A stretch of DNA of 31,422 bases from JBAYJY01 sp041664945. Lineage in GTDB: Bacteria > UBP15 > UBA6099. The notes under the pieces are model-generated. The model was not told the DNA's origin. It was given only the letters and a program-made list of their open reading frames with translations, and made no database searches. Numbering within the stretch: the first letter of the stretch is position 1; each line of letters starts with the position of its first letter. Where the stretch lies: NCBI GenBank assembly GCA_041664945.1, contig JBAYJY010000038.1, positions 1 to 31,422 of the forward strand. The letters are read 5' to 3'. This document shows positions 15,330 through 23,527 of this stretch, one piece after another. Made by a program: the position numbers and the translations under genes.

Positions 15330-17605
15330 ATGTGTATGTATATGTATTTATATTCAGCGTGTTCCAAGACGAGTGATTTTTGAAACAGGCAATATTGCGT
15401 TATGCCATTTCTACTTCTCCTTTTGCGTCTTCTATTGTCCTTATTGTTGTTATTTCCTTTTCGTGTTCATTCCCTGCTTGCTTATATCAATTGAACACTT
15501 ATATAGTAATTTGCATCATATTACCGTTTGCGCTGTGCCCTCATAGGCGTTACGCTATACCGTAATTACATAAGCCCTTTGTATATGCGCTTATTTAATT
15601 ATTATTCTTGTTAATTCACCGTGTTAACCTCGCTTATTGCGTCGCCTTAAGGCTGTGTTATCTTCATTATTAAGATGGCCACGCATATTTATTCGTTTAC
15701 TTCGTGCGTTTGTGCTTATTACTTCGTTTACTGCTTATTATGGCTTTACATCTGCTTTGCAGCTCTCTTTTCATATTACTATGCGCGATTTGACAACATT
15801 ATTTTTCTTTTCCATACTCAGTCTTTTATCGCGGTTGCGCCAGCAACTATCGTTCATCGCAAGCGTCCAACTCATAATGACCAATTACAATAGCTTCTGT
15901 CTATTCCTCATAGCGTAGTCACACATAGTTGTTGTCCTTTCGCGCCGCATCATTCGCGCTTGTGATATTTGTATATTGTATTATTATATTATCTCTTGCT
16001 TACATTTTACCCATTCTTTATTGGTTTGTTATGTACTATCATTACAATTATTCTGATTGCTTCCTATTCTCTATTTCCGTAACATCAGCGATTTAACACG
16101 ATAATTATTACCATCGATTCATTCTTAGTCTTCTCTGCGTGTTTATAACTGCTGTGCGCACAGCGCCTACTATTGTAAAACGCTTTATTATATAACATTT
16201 ATTCATGTGCGTATCATATTATGGCCTGTATTCCTTCTGTTCATATATAATACATGCCGTTATCGGTCCGAGAGCGACACCTTACGGCGCCATTCCTTTA
16301 CATAATGCTTGTTAGCCTTTAATTATTCCAGTTTTGTTATTTATTGGCCGACGCAGTCTGAATGTTTTCCTTTGCTTTTGAGATCACTCGGGATTTTACC
16401 GGTGAGTTATTCGAATGATGTGTTCTAAAATATCTTCGTTTTAAAAATATTTAAGCTGACACTATCCGTATTCTCGCCAATATCAATCCTTTCATTCTTA
16501 TTCCATATTTACTGAACATTCTTCTTCGCTTTATGGACATCCGTAATAGCACCGCTATAAGTCCATATAACTTCTCTGGCGAGTCGTAAATTGTGTGGAT
16601 AGCTATGATTAACCAAAAGCATAGTCATTCTATTTGTACTATCTGAAACAACCGGGTTTCATGGCCATAATTCAAATAACTCAATAATATTTGATATATT
16701 TTGGCCGCGCCGGCTTAAAGAGCGAACTTAGGCTGTTTATAGCAGTTTACTTGTTGATTGTGACATAACCACTAAACAACTATATTGCTATTAGAGCGCG
16801 TGTCAATTCTGAGGGATATTAATTCAAATATAACGGTATATACTTAATAATACTTGACAAGAAGCGCGTATAGGGGCCTATAAGCGTCATTTTTCATTAT
16901 ATTCGACTTGATTTCAGAAACGTTATTTGTGCATTGAGTTTATTCCAGCTTTCTTTAACGAGCGCGGTCCATATTGGCTGTTTCACCTTCACGGATCTCT
17001 TACAGGGCTCTTTTGCCGGCCTCTTTTGCATTGACGAGAAGAGCAGGGAGCGTCTTGCTGTTTCAACGATACCTTTTCCTTATAGTGATGGAGCTTATCT
17101 CAGGCAAGTGTATATAGCGCAATTTATGAAAGCGCATCCGCTTGATCCAAACATTACTAAAGGATCGGACAGGTTGTCGCATTTGTCGTTTAGCTTTTCT
17201 GATCACTTCGTCCTTTTTATGATGATAACCTATTTCTTCAATCTTTGCTCTCATTGGCGTTTCTGACTTCTTTTCCATTTTGAGTCCGCTTTAGGGGTCA
17301 TATATTTGATTTTAGAGGCGCTTGAAATGCAACTTTATAATGTTGCGTTAGCGCGGTTTTTAGACGTCGCTATTACCGTCTTTTATCGCTATTAAAGGCT
17401 CCCCGGCAACCTGTTACCGACAATTACGACATGCGATCGACATAGCTATTCTCGATATCCATAATTAATTTGCCGAACGTTTTTATTAGCGCAAATGTTA
17501 TGTCCAATATTATTCTTTATTAAAGCTTATTTTTACGTTATCGCAATATAACAGCAATCTAATAACAAGCCTTATAAACGGTCATGTTTTAATTTCATAC
17601 CTATA

Positions 17606-17634
17606 TTTACAGATGCTTGTTTTCGCAATATAAT
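17606..17634 (+). promoter_or_regulatory. Promoter of the recombinase gene, predicting a leaderless mRNA
   Basis: TTTACA (17606-17611), a 17-base spacer and TATAAT (17629-17634) form a near-consensus promoter. The ATG at 17642 begins only seven bases after the -10 box, so transcription should start at or beside the start codon. There is no ribosome binding site. Confidence 0.7.
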
Positions 17635-17641
17635 CATTATA

Positions 17642-18571
17642 ATGACCCTAAATGAAGCATTTGACTCGTTTCTTTCAGAGCTTCGGCGACGCGGTTACTC
17701 CGCAAGAACTGTCGAGGCGTACTCTTTCGACCTTAAAAAGCTCGCCGGGTTCATCTCCGAGTCGAACGGCGTAACGGTCGACAGCATACTTCTCGAAAGT
17801 GTAGACGTGGGCCTTATCCGCCGTTGGGCAGATCATTGCCTAAGCTCCGGCAACTCTCCGAGAACGCTGTCCAGAAAGATGGCCACCTGTAAATCACTGT
17901 TCAAATATCTCGTAAATGAAGATATAATAAAGGAAAACCCCGTATCGAGAGTAAAATTACCCAAAATTGCTAAAAAACCGCCTGCTGCGCTTTCTCAGGA
18001 CGAAATACGGCAACTGATGAATGCCCCCGGACCTGATGACCCGAACCGCCTGAGAGACCGGGCGATCCTGCTTCTGTTATACAGCGCTGGACTCAGAGTA
18101 AGTGAGCTTGTAACCCTGAAAATGGAGCAGGCGCTTGTCGATCGACAGGCAATTCGGATTCACGGAAAGGGCGCAAAAGACAGGATTTTGCCGCTTTCAG
18201 ACAGTTGCAGAGCAGCTTTAATCGACTATTTTTTGGACCGGGAGAAGAAGCTCCCCAAAACAATCGACCCTCGAATGCCGGCATTCGTAACAGAGAAGGG
18301 CCATCCCATGACCGTGCGCATGATACAGTATATGGTGGAAAAATACGGTCGCGACTCAGGTATTTCATTACATGTGTATCCGCATTTGATACGCCACACC
18401 ATCGCAACCCACCTGATTGAAGAGGGCTGCGACGTCGAAGCAGTCCGCCAAACGCTCGGACACGAGAACTTAGCAACAACGTCAATTTACATTAAGTCAT
18501 CATCAAAATTTTTACGCGAGGAACACAAAAAATTTAATCCGTCTGATAGATTAACAAAAGATACAACGTAA
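17642..18571 (+). CDS. Tyrosine recombinase, XerC/XerD type
   Basis: A 309-residue protein of the length of XerC and XerD. The N-terminal SAM-like DNA-binding domain (FLSELRRRGYSARTVEAYSF) is followed by the catalytic domain. All active-site residues are visible: Arg152 in GLRVSEL, Lys176 in HGKGAKDR, His248 and Arg251 in HLIRHT, His274 in LGHENL and the nucleophile Tyr283 in TTSIYIK. It would cut and rejoin DNA at a specific core site. There is no integron-specific insertion. It lies alone in a long non-coding region, which suits either a housekeeping Xer enzyme beside its target or the integrase of a degenerate element. Its own promoter is described at 17606. Confidence 0.92.
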   Translation: MTLNEAFDSFLSELRRRGYSARTVEAYSFDLKKLAGFISESNGVTVDSILLESVDVGLIRRWADHCLSSGNSPRTLSRKMATCKSLFKYLVNEDIIKENPVSRVKLPKIAKKPPAALSQDEIRQLMNAPGPDDPNRLRDRAILLLLYSAGLRVSELVTLKMEQALVDRQAIRIHGKGAKDRILPLSDSCRAALIDYFLDREKKLPKTIDPRMPAFVTEKGHPMTVRMIQYMVEKYGRDSGISLHVYPHLIRHTIATHLIEEGCDVEAVRQTLGHENLATTSIYIKSSSKFLREEHKKFNPSDRLTKDTT

Positions 18572-19314
18572 TATTATCCCCTGCCTAATATTAACGCAAA
18601 ACATCATCACAACTTAACAAATATAATAGGATTATTCACAAATACGCCTAATTAATGCGGCAAATAGGCTTTCAATAATGCAACTATATTGAGCGCGATA
18701 TGATTGAATTATGGGAAAAGGCAAAATCAGGTTCTATTTTGATAAAATCGGCTTATTATAAGCTACATCGCAAATAATATATAAGTATGCCTTCACAATG
18801 CTGTAATAACATACTAAATAAAATATCATATATACTATATTTATGACGGCTACTATATAATAAATAACAAATAATGCCATTATAAATAAACATTTATAAT
18901 TAGTTATAAAATAATAATTAATAGAAGCGCAAAATATGATATAAAATGGAAAAACTGATATAATAATAAGCATAAGTAGCGGAATAAGCAACGTTAAAGC
19001 AATGATAACGCAATATAGAACAGTCAAAATACCCCTTAAAATAGCGATTTAACGAATATTTTGCGTGGGTTGGCGCAAAAAGAGCTTTAGTTGATAAAGA
19101 ACTGACGAATAGGTTTGAGTCAAAAACAATTCCGGCAAGTTGATGGAGATTTTAAGAAGAGAAAATGAGGAAAGGAAGACAGAAGTTCATGGTGACACGA
19201 ATAATGGCGCAAAGGGGATTGAAATTAGCAAACAAACGTGATAGAATTACAAACGAAGTAAAAAGTCGCTAAAAGACGTAATAATAATCAAACACAATTT
19301 TTTTTACATCATGA
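18572..19314. other. AT-rich gap downstream of the recombinase
   Basis: About 740 bases with no secure gene. In contrast to the block upstream of the recombinase, the plus strand here is rich in A. One DnaA-box-like sequence, TTATTCACA, lies at 18632-18640. CGCTAAAAGACGTAATA at 19267-19283 resembles the reverse complement of 17371-17388 on the other side of the recombinase. A weak minus-strand frame is listed separately. Confidence 0.6.
18734..19027 (-). CDS. Possible small hydrophobic protein
   Basis: A 97-codon minus-strand frame starting with TTG, preceded at a suitable distance by AAGGGG. The product would be almost entirely hydrophobic with about three membrane segments. Because the DNA is extremely T-rich on this strand, a hydrophobic frame of this length can arise by chance. 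The only support is the ribosome binding site. Confidence 0.2.
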   Translation of the reverse strand: MTVLYCVIIALTLLIPLLMLIIISVFPFYIIFCASINYYFITNYKCLFIMALFVIYYIVAVINIVYMIFYLVCYYSIVKAYLYIICDVAYNKPILSK

Positions 19315-19343
19315 TTGACAAAGTATGCTTAAATACGTAGTAT
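19315..19343 (+). promoter_or_regulatory. Promoter of the three-gene DNA-binding operon
   Basis: TTGACA (19315-19320), a 17-base spacer and TAGTAT (19338-19343) form a good promoter about 20 bases before the first possible start codon of the excisionase-like gene. Confidence 0.7.
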
Positions 19344-19390
19344 AGCAGTTAAGATAAGCTAAAATGCTGAAAAAAGGGGTAAAATGGCCG

Positions 19391-19585
19391 ATGGAAGAAT
19401 TCTATACGGTCAAGGAAGTTGCGGAGATCCTGAAGGTCAATAAAGTGACCGTTCAGCGATGGTGCAAAACCCGCGATCTTCCTGCTGTTAAAATCGGAAA
19501 ATCATACCGTGTCGAGCGGAACGACTTCGAAGAATGGTACACGAAGAAGAAAGGGGAGCCGTTTCAGGGTTCTTTGAAATTCTGA
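19391..19585 (+). CDS. Excisionase-family helix-turn-helix protein
   Basis: A 64-residue DNA-binding protein. EFYTVKEVAEILKVNKVTVQ and RWCKTRDLPAVKIGKSYRV match the excisionase-type (MerR-related) winged helix found in Xis proteins and many small regulators. The start at 19391 gives the usual beginning MEEFYTVKEVA and has GGGG 11 bases upstream; an in-frame ATG at 19364 would add nine residues (MLKKGVKWP). It is the first gene of a plus-strand operon and the nearest gene downstream of the tyrosine recombinase, so it may steer recombination, though regulation of its own operon is equally possible. Confidence 0.82.
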   Translation: MEEFYTVKEVAEILKVNKVTVQRWCKTRDLPAVKIGKSYRVERNDFEEWYTKKKGEPFQGSLKF

Positions 19586-19647
19586 TGGTTCCCTATGGAA
19601 GAGAGGCTCGATCGCGGTTATTCATGCGCGATGAAATCGTTTGATAT

Positions 19648-20298
19648 ATGAAAGAACTGCTGACATTAAAAGAGATCGCCCATCAGCTCGGGTCGCCTGA
19701 ATCAAATCTAAGGTACTACCGGAACAGGATAGGCGACTATCTGCCGTCAGCGGGCAAGGGGCGCAAAAGACGCTACTACCCGGAAGCCGTGGAGATATTC
19801 CGCCGAACGGTTGATCTCGTTTCGGAGGGAATGTCCCTCGACCGTGTATACCGGCATCTGGCTTCGGAGAAACCGGTCGAACTTGAATCGGGCGACGCGA
19901 TATCGCAACAGGAGCTTATAGAAAAGATATCTGAGAAGATAGCGCAGAAGATCGCCGGAGCGGGCATTGGCGCATCAAGCGTCCAAGGCGGCGGGGAAGC
20001 CGGGCAACTGGCGGCATCGCAGGAAAGAATCAGCGAGCTCGAAGCGCTTTTGAGAGAACAGGGCAGGGCGGAAGAGCGCGCAGCGCGCTGGGAGTCCGAG
20101 GCCGCCCGGCTGAAACCCGAGCTCGACGCCGCGCTGGCGGAGCGCAACGAGCTTAGGGAACTGATCAAAGAAAAAGAAAAGATCGTCGAGCTGCAGAAAA
20201 CACAGCTCATAGAAGCCCGGAACAAGCGGATGAACATAGAAGAAGAACTCGCCGGCATCCGGGCGGCGCTCGATAAGCTGGCCTCGGCCGGCGGCTAA
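19648..20298 (+). CDS. MerR-type HTH protein with long coiled coil (RacA/KfrA-like architecture)
   Basis: A 216-residue protein. Residues about 3-72 are a MerR-type DNA-binding domain (LTLKEIAHQLGSPESNLRYY, then a VSEGMSLDRVYRHL helix). There is no effector domain; residues about 125-215 form a long charged coiled coil. A DNA-binding head on a coiled-coil stalk is the architecture of the chromosome-anchoring protein RacA and of plasmid KfrA-type proteins, so a structural or segregation role is plausible. That is inference from layout; ordinary regulators can also look like this. It lies 62 bases after the excisionase-like gene and 24 before the winged-helix gene. Confidence 0.72.
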   Translation: MKELLTLKEIAHQLGSPESNLRYYRNRIGDYLPSAGKGRKRRYYPEAVEIFRRTVDLVSEGMSLDRVYRHLASEKPVELESGDAISQQELIEKISEKIAQKIAGAGIGASSVQGGGEAGQLAASQERISELEALLREQGRAEERAARWESEAARLKPELDAALAERNELRELIKEKEKIVELQKTQLIEARNKRMNIEEELAGIRAALDKLASAGG

Positions 20299-20322
20299 GA
20301 GAAATCGAAGAAGGAGAACCGA

Positions 20323-20808
20323 GTGGAACGGCCAACGCCTCCACGCCCAGACAAAGTTCGCCAGCTTGGCGGCTTCCCCTTCGCATGGCTCGACGTCCGG
20401 ATAAAAGATTTCATGGACGCCATGACACAGGAGGAACTGCTGCTTTATTTTTTCCTGTTGTCGGCCGGCAACGAACAAGGTTGTTCCTGGTGGTCCACGC
20501 GCCAGATAACCAAAAAACTGAAAATAGGGCCTGCCACGCTGATCAGATCGCGCCGCATGCTCGAAGAAAGAAATCTGATCGCCACCCGGCAGGATGAATT
20601 CAGCCAGCGCACCATCTACCAACTCCTCGACCTGCCAATTGAAACAATAAGAGAATCCATACAGATACCTAAGATAAGAGAAGTGCAGAAGACTGCCGGC
20701 GCCCGCAAAAAAGTCGCCGCTGAAACCGAAGACGCAACAACCGACGAGGCTCGCGAGGTCGGCTTCAAGTTCCTCGAAGAAATCGGCAAGAAACTGAAGA
20801 ACCCGTAA
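20323..20808 (+). CDS. Winged-helix DNA-binding protein, replication-initiator-like
   Basis: A 161-residue protein starting with GTG, with AAGGAG eight bases upstream. Residues about 20-95 look like a winged helix of the HTH_36 or replication-protein kind: DFMDAMTQEELLLYFFLLSA, then STRQITKKLKIGPATLIRSR and MLEERNLIATRQ. The rest is a charged tail. Similar domains occur in plasmid and phage replication initiators (RepA/DnaD-like) and in plain regulators. It closes the operon of three DNA-binding proteins, and an iteron-like array follows about 590 bases downstream, which favours a replication-related role without proving it. Confidence 0.6.
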   Translation: MERPTPPRPDKVRQLGGFPFAWLDVRIKDFMDAMTQEELLLYFFLLSAGNEQGCSWWSTRQITKKLKIGPATLIRSRRMLEERNLIATRQDEFSQRTIYQLLDLPIETIRESIQIPKIREVQKTAGARKKVAAETEDATTDEAREVGFKFLEEIGKKLKNP

Positions 20809-21390
20809 TCAACCCCTCAACCGGAACAACGCAACTTAATTGCCCACACACAGCTATTTCATTTTGTCGTTTTCAAATAGGCTTTATCTACATTCTAAAT
20901 TAACATTTCCGGCTAATAAAACAATCCATCTGCCTGCAATATGACAAACTATACTTGATAGCGCTTACATACATGTAACCATATATAATCCGAAACATAT
21001 TCCTACATGTCATTTTTCAGGGTTTTTGTGCAGTTTAAGCAAAAGTTATTTTGTAAACAAAAAACAAAAGGGCGGCGGTTTTCATCAATGCCGAACTCTT
21101 CAGCGGACACGCCGCGCCGGCGCTCGCGCAATCATTGTCCCGATCACCTTGCTCCGGCAAACAGTCGGCGGGCAGATAATGCGTTGAAGAGCTCCATTTG
21201 CCATAAAGCCATTTGCCTGCCCCGGCAAGACAGTCTGATCCCATGGAGCCGGGCAAGGCTTGCTCCTGGGAGTTTTGTTTACCATATACTAATCTCGTTA
21301 GTCTTCCTGCTTTTCGCCTGAAAGCCCGGCTGGTTTAAAAGAAAAGAAGAAAAAGAAGTATAGAGATTTCCTTTTTTTATCTTATTTAAA
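20809..21390. other. Intergenic stretch with a GC-rich, internally repetitive island (21068-21275)
   Basis: 20809-21067 is AT-rich without features. 21068-21275 is sharply GC-rich. It contains CCATTTGCC twice (21194 and 21209), CCGGCAAACAGTC (21154) and CCGGCAAGACAGTC (21222), and stems such as GCTCCAT (21191) with ATGGAGC (21243) and GCAAG-G-CTTGC (21252-21262). On the minus strand a 61-codon frame crosses it, without a recognised domain. It may be a structured RNA or the relic of a GC-rich gene. After 21275 the plus strand becomes AT-rich again. Confidence 0.45.
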
Positions 21391-21397
21391 TATTACT

Positions 21398-21556
21398 TCG
21401 TGTTCCCACGCGAAGCGGTGCGCTTCCTCCGGGAAGCAGTTTGTTTCTGCCCGGAAATGGGAGCGTTCCCACGGGAAAAGGGCGCTTCCGCAAGGAAAAG
21501 GCGCTTCCCTAAAGAAGCGATTCTCCGAAGAAACGCCGCTTCTCTCCAGAAGCGCC
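21398..21556. repeat. Iteron-like array of about eight small imperfect palindromes
   Basis: Eight imperfect palindromes follow each other with centres about 16-23 bases apart (near 21406, 21429, 21450, 21471, 21491, 21510, 21526 and 21545). Examples are GCTTCC-TCC-GGGAAGC, GTTCCC-AC-GGGAAA, CTTCC-GCAA-GGAAAAG and CGCTTCT-CTCC-AGAAGCG. The word GCGCTTCC also recurs directly at 21420, 21482 and 21501, with AGCGTTCC at 21462. The spacing is about two helical turns. It lies between the winged-helix gene and the promoter of the propeller gene. Confidence 0.7.
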
Positions 21557-21577
21557 CCTCTTTTTAGCTGTGTATTG

Positions 21578-21607
21578 TTGACTTTTTCAGCCTATGATCA
21601 ATATAAT
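21578..21607 (+). promoter_or_regulatory. Promoter of the propeller protein gene
   Basis: TTGACT (21578-21583), an 18-base spacer and a perfect TATAAT (21602-21607). The ATG at 21620 is 12 bases after the -10 box, so the mRNA leader should be about six bases or less, with no room for a normal ribosome binding site. Confidence 0.72.
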
Positions 21608-21619
21608 AGGACAAAATTT

Positions 21620-22726
21620 ATGAAACGAATAATCATATTCTTAACGGTTATGGCCTTGCTGGCGGGATTGCCGGAAGTATTGCTGTGTCAGAACAATCCT
21701 CCAGGACCACTGCCCGCTCTTGGGTCGGCTAAGGCGAAAACAGCGGCCACGCGCCCGCCCCGCTACGGCTCGATCCGGATGCCACGCTGGAACCCGGACG
21801 GCGGCAAGGTGGCATTCGTGTACGATGTCGGCGGCAATCCCGAAATTTTCCTCGTCGACTCGGACGGCACAAAAGTAAAAAATGTATCCCGCAGCCCGAG
21901 CGAAGACACGAACCCTGTCTGGAGCCCGGACGGGAAGACCCTGCTGTTCACATCGTTCAGGAAGGGCAAATATGAGATCTGCCGGACCGACAGAGAGGGA
22001 AGCAAGGTTGTCTGCGGGCAGAGCAAGGGCGACGATTTGTGGCCTTCCTGGAGCCCGGACGGGAAGACGATAGCGTTTTGCAATTACGAAAAAGGAACCC
22101 CATTCGTTTACTTCATGGATGCGGACGGGAAGAACCGGAAAAAGTATTTTGACAAGCCTTCGTGCTACCCCTCGTTTTCGAAGGATGGAAAGCGGCTGGC
22201 GGTTGCGTCCGAGGGCGACATCATTGTCATAACCCTGAAGAACGGCAAGCGCAAGAACGTAACGGAGCCGCTGATCGAAGGCAACGCGGTGGACGACTCG
22301 TTTCCGGTCTGGGCGCCGAAAGGCGACCGGCTGGCGTTCATCGGGACATTCGAGGCGAACTCCGCGGAGATATACACCATCAGCGGCGCCGGCAAGAAAA
22401 TCCGCCGGCTCTCCGACAACCTGTTCGAAGATTTTCTTCCGAGCTGGGAGCCGAAAGGGAAGGGCGTTCTTTACTCCGGATTCGTGTCCGGGCGGCCGCC
22501 GGAGATTTTCGTGTCGGAAGTCGAAGGCCCGATCCGCCAGCGGCTGACAAACAACAACGTCATGGAAATGAGTCCCCAGTTTTCGCCGGACGGACAGAAA
22601 ATCCTTTACATCGTCCGAATCCGCGCCGAAGACGAACTTTATATAATGAACGCGGACGGAAAAGACCCGCGACCGTTCATGAAGAGCAAACTGCCGACAG
22701 TCGAGCAGATGCGGCAGACTCGCTGA
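21620..22726 (+). CDS. TolB-like beta-propeller protein, exported
   Basis: A 368-residue protein with signal peptide MKRIIIFLTVMALLAGLPEV. Six PD40-type repeats follow, each with a version of W-x-PDG-x3-F. Examples are MPRWNPDGGKVAFV, NPVWSPDGKTLLF, PSWSPDGKTIAFC, FPVWAPKGDRLAF, PSWEPKGKGVLY and SPQFSPDGQKILY. This is the propeller of TolB and related periplasmic proteins. It lacks the N-terminal TolB domain, so it is better called TolB-like; no Tol-Pal genes are nearby. It probably serves as a periplasmic scaffold. It has its own promoter, and no terminator is evident downstream. Confidence 0.85.
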   Translation: MKRIIIFLTVMALLAGLPEVLLCQNNPPGPLPALGSAKAKTAATRPPRYGSIRMPRWNPDGGKVAFVYDVGGNPEIFLVDSDGTKVKNVSRSPSEDTNPVWSPDGKTLLFTSFRKGKYEICRTDREGSKVVCGQSKGDDLWPSWSPDGKTIAFCNYEKGTPFVYFMDADGKNRKKYFDKPSCYPSFSKDGKRLAVASEGDIIVITLKNGKRKNVTEPLIEGNAVDDSFPVWAPKGDRLAFIGTFEANSAEIYTISGAGKKIRRLSDNLFEDFLPSWEPKGKGVLYSGFVSGRPPEIFVSEVEGPIRQRLTNNNVMEMSPQFSPDGQKILYIVRIRAEDELYIMNADGKDPRPFMKSKLPTVEQMRQTR

Positions 22727-22845
22727 AAAGCGTAAGAGCAAGCCTGTTGCGATAGCAATATTCCATATTCGGCGGGGAATGGAAGCCGTAAACCGCCGGA
22801 GCCCGCGCAAACGGGCAAATATGTTACAAGTCTGGAGATATAGCC

Positions 22846-23097
22846 GTGAGCGCAGAAAAGCCAAATTTTGAATTCCGGTATTCGCAAAAAGGAAAAGACC
22901 TGTTAGACAGCATATTCGGAGAATTCACGCCGGACCGATCGAGGGTTCGCCTGGTGTGTCCGCGCCGTGAACACGAACTTGTCGTCGAGGTTGACTACGA
23001 GCAGCCCGACCAGTTCAAGCGGGTCCTCGGCTCGATCTGCAAGTGGCTCGAGGAAGGCGACAAGTTCGACTCCCTCGAAAGCCTGATGCTTTACTGA
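22846..23097 (+). CDS. Small conserved-looking protein of unknown function
   Basis: An 83-residue acidic protein starting with GTG, with GGAG ten bases upstream. It has one cysteine, no membrane segment and no signal peptide. The middle reads VRLVCPRREHELVVEVDYEQ and the end is helical (FKRVLGSICKWLEEGD). I do not recognise a family. GC content and codon use match the propeller gene 119 bases upstream, so it belongs to the resident genome rather than to the AT-rich gene that follows. A GCCCG-CGCAAA-CGGGC hairpin lies in the gap before it. Confidence 0.55.
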   Translation: MSAEKPNFEFRYSQKGKDLLDSIFGEFTPDRSRVRLVCPRREHELVVEVDYEQPDQFKRVLGSICKWLEEGDKFDSLESLMLY

Positions 23098-23226
23098 CGA
23101 AACCGTCTCAATTGCGGGGCGCTCCTATATAATACGGGGCTGCTACCCGCGAAGATACAAAAACCCATAGAATCGCCATAATTATGCATTTAAGAAACCT
23201 CGCCGTCGCCGAATGAGCGAAAGTTG

Positions 23227-23244
23227 TTTCGTATTAACGAAACC
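23227..23244. other. Perfect small hairpin in the gap before the ATPase gene
   Basis: GTTTCG-TATTAA-CGAAAC is an 18-base inverted repeat. CCTCG and CGAGG on either side could extend it. There is no T run after it, so it is not a typical terminator. The rest of 23098-23265 shows no gene. Confidence 0.4.
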
Positions 23245-23265
23245 GCGAGGAAGGAATGCTTAAAT

Positions 23266-23408
23266 TGGAGCGCGGGCATCTTGCCCGCCGAAAAGGGAGC
23301 CTATCTTTCGCATTTTGAGCGAAGCGCCACGTGAGCGCGAGCCCCGGCTGGCCGTCGCCCAACGACTCTTGCCGTTTACCAAGACGGCGCTCGCTCGCCG
23401 CGCTCCAA
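23266..23408. mobile_element. MITE-like 143-bp element with 11-bp terminal inverted repeats
   Basis: TTGGAGCGCGG at 23266-23276 is matched by CCGCGCTCCAA at 23398-23408. Inside is GCGGGCATCTTGCCCGC, a palindrome, followed by GC-rich segments. No coding capacity and no clear target-site duplication are seen. It may be a non-autonomous element or a compound intergenic repeat. Confidence 0.5.
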
Positions 23409-23415
23409 AGGTTAA

Positions 23416-23444
23416 TTGACATACAGAGCGGAAAGTTGCAGAAT
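23416..23444 (+). promoter_or_regulatory. Possible promoter of the ATPase-S24 gene
   Basis: TTGACA (23416-23421), a 17-base spacer and CAGAAT (23439-23444). The -35 box is perfect and the -10 box weak. It begins eight bases after the end of the 143-bp element. Confidence 0.5.
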
Positions 23445-23527
23445 AGATACGAGATATCAATTGGAATACAGTGTGGCGATGCTCTGAAACAAAAAAGCGT
23501 ATTTTATGCTTAACAGAGGAGACAGTT

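Larger units (their letters stand above)
13309..17605. other. 4.3-kb AT-rich block without a recognisable gene
   Basis: No open frame here resembles a known protein. Frames longer than 60 codons on the plus strand are hydrophobic because that strand is rich in T and C (for example 13621-13680 is 28 T, 18 C, 10 A, 4 G). They lack ribosome binding sites and are probably chance. I translated one minus-strand frame across about 1.5 kb; it has stops at about the random rate, and reassigning one stop codon does not open a long frame. The block contains a parS-like site (15314-15329), the palindrome CATATAATTATATG (15161-15174), alternating AT runs near 14245-14275, a possible gene remnant (14711-14965) and a somewhat GC-richer patch near 16930-17280. 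No tRNA, CRISPR or transposase was found. Confidence 0.75.

Noticed and set aside
15637..15918. 93-codon plus-strand frame, membrane-like
   Set aside because: Same T-rich bias, an overlapping frame of similar length, and no start signal.
16934..17278. Overlapping frames of 110 (plus) and 71 (minus) codons in a slightly GC-richer patch
   Set aside because: Neither has a ribosome binding site or a known motif, and the two contradict each other. The patch may be a relic, but I cannot support a gene.
13309..17605. A protein-coding region using a reassigned stop codon
   Set aside because: A long minus-strand frame in the right part of the block has TAA, TAG and TGA at about the chance rate, and other genes in the window end with all three stop codons.
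17642..18571. An integron integrase
   Set aside because: The extra helix of IntI proteins is missing and no attC-like cassette array is seen in the flanks.
13309..18700. A chromosomal oriC
   Set aside because: Only one clean DnaA-box-like sequence (18632-18640) and a few with one mismatch (for example TGTGGATAG near 16594) were found, not clustered, and dnaA, dnaN or similar genes are absent.
21398..21556. A CRISPR array
   Set aside because: Units are about 20 bases, palindromic and adjoining, with no spacers, and no cas gene is nearby.
22727..22845. A cobalamin-type riboswitch, from GGGGAATGG and GCCCGCGCAAACGGGC
   Set aside because: The conserved B12-box and kissing-loop segments are not present.
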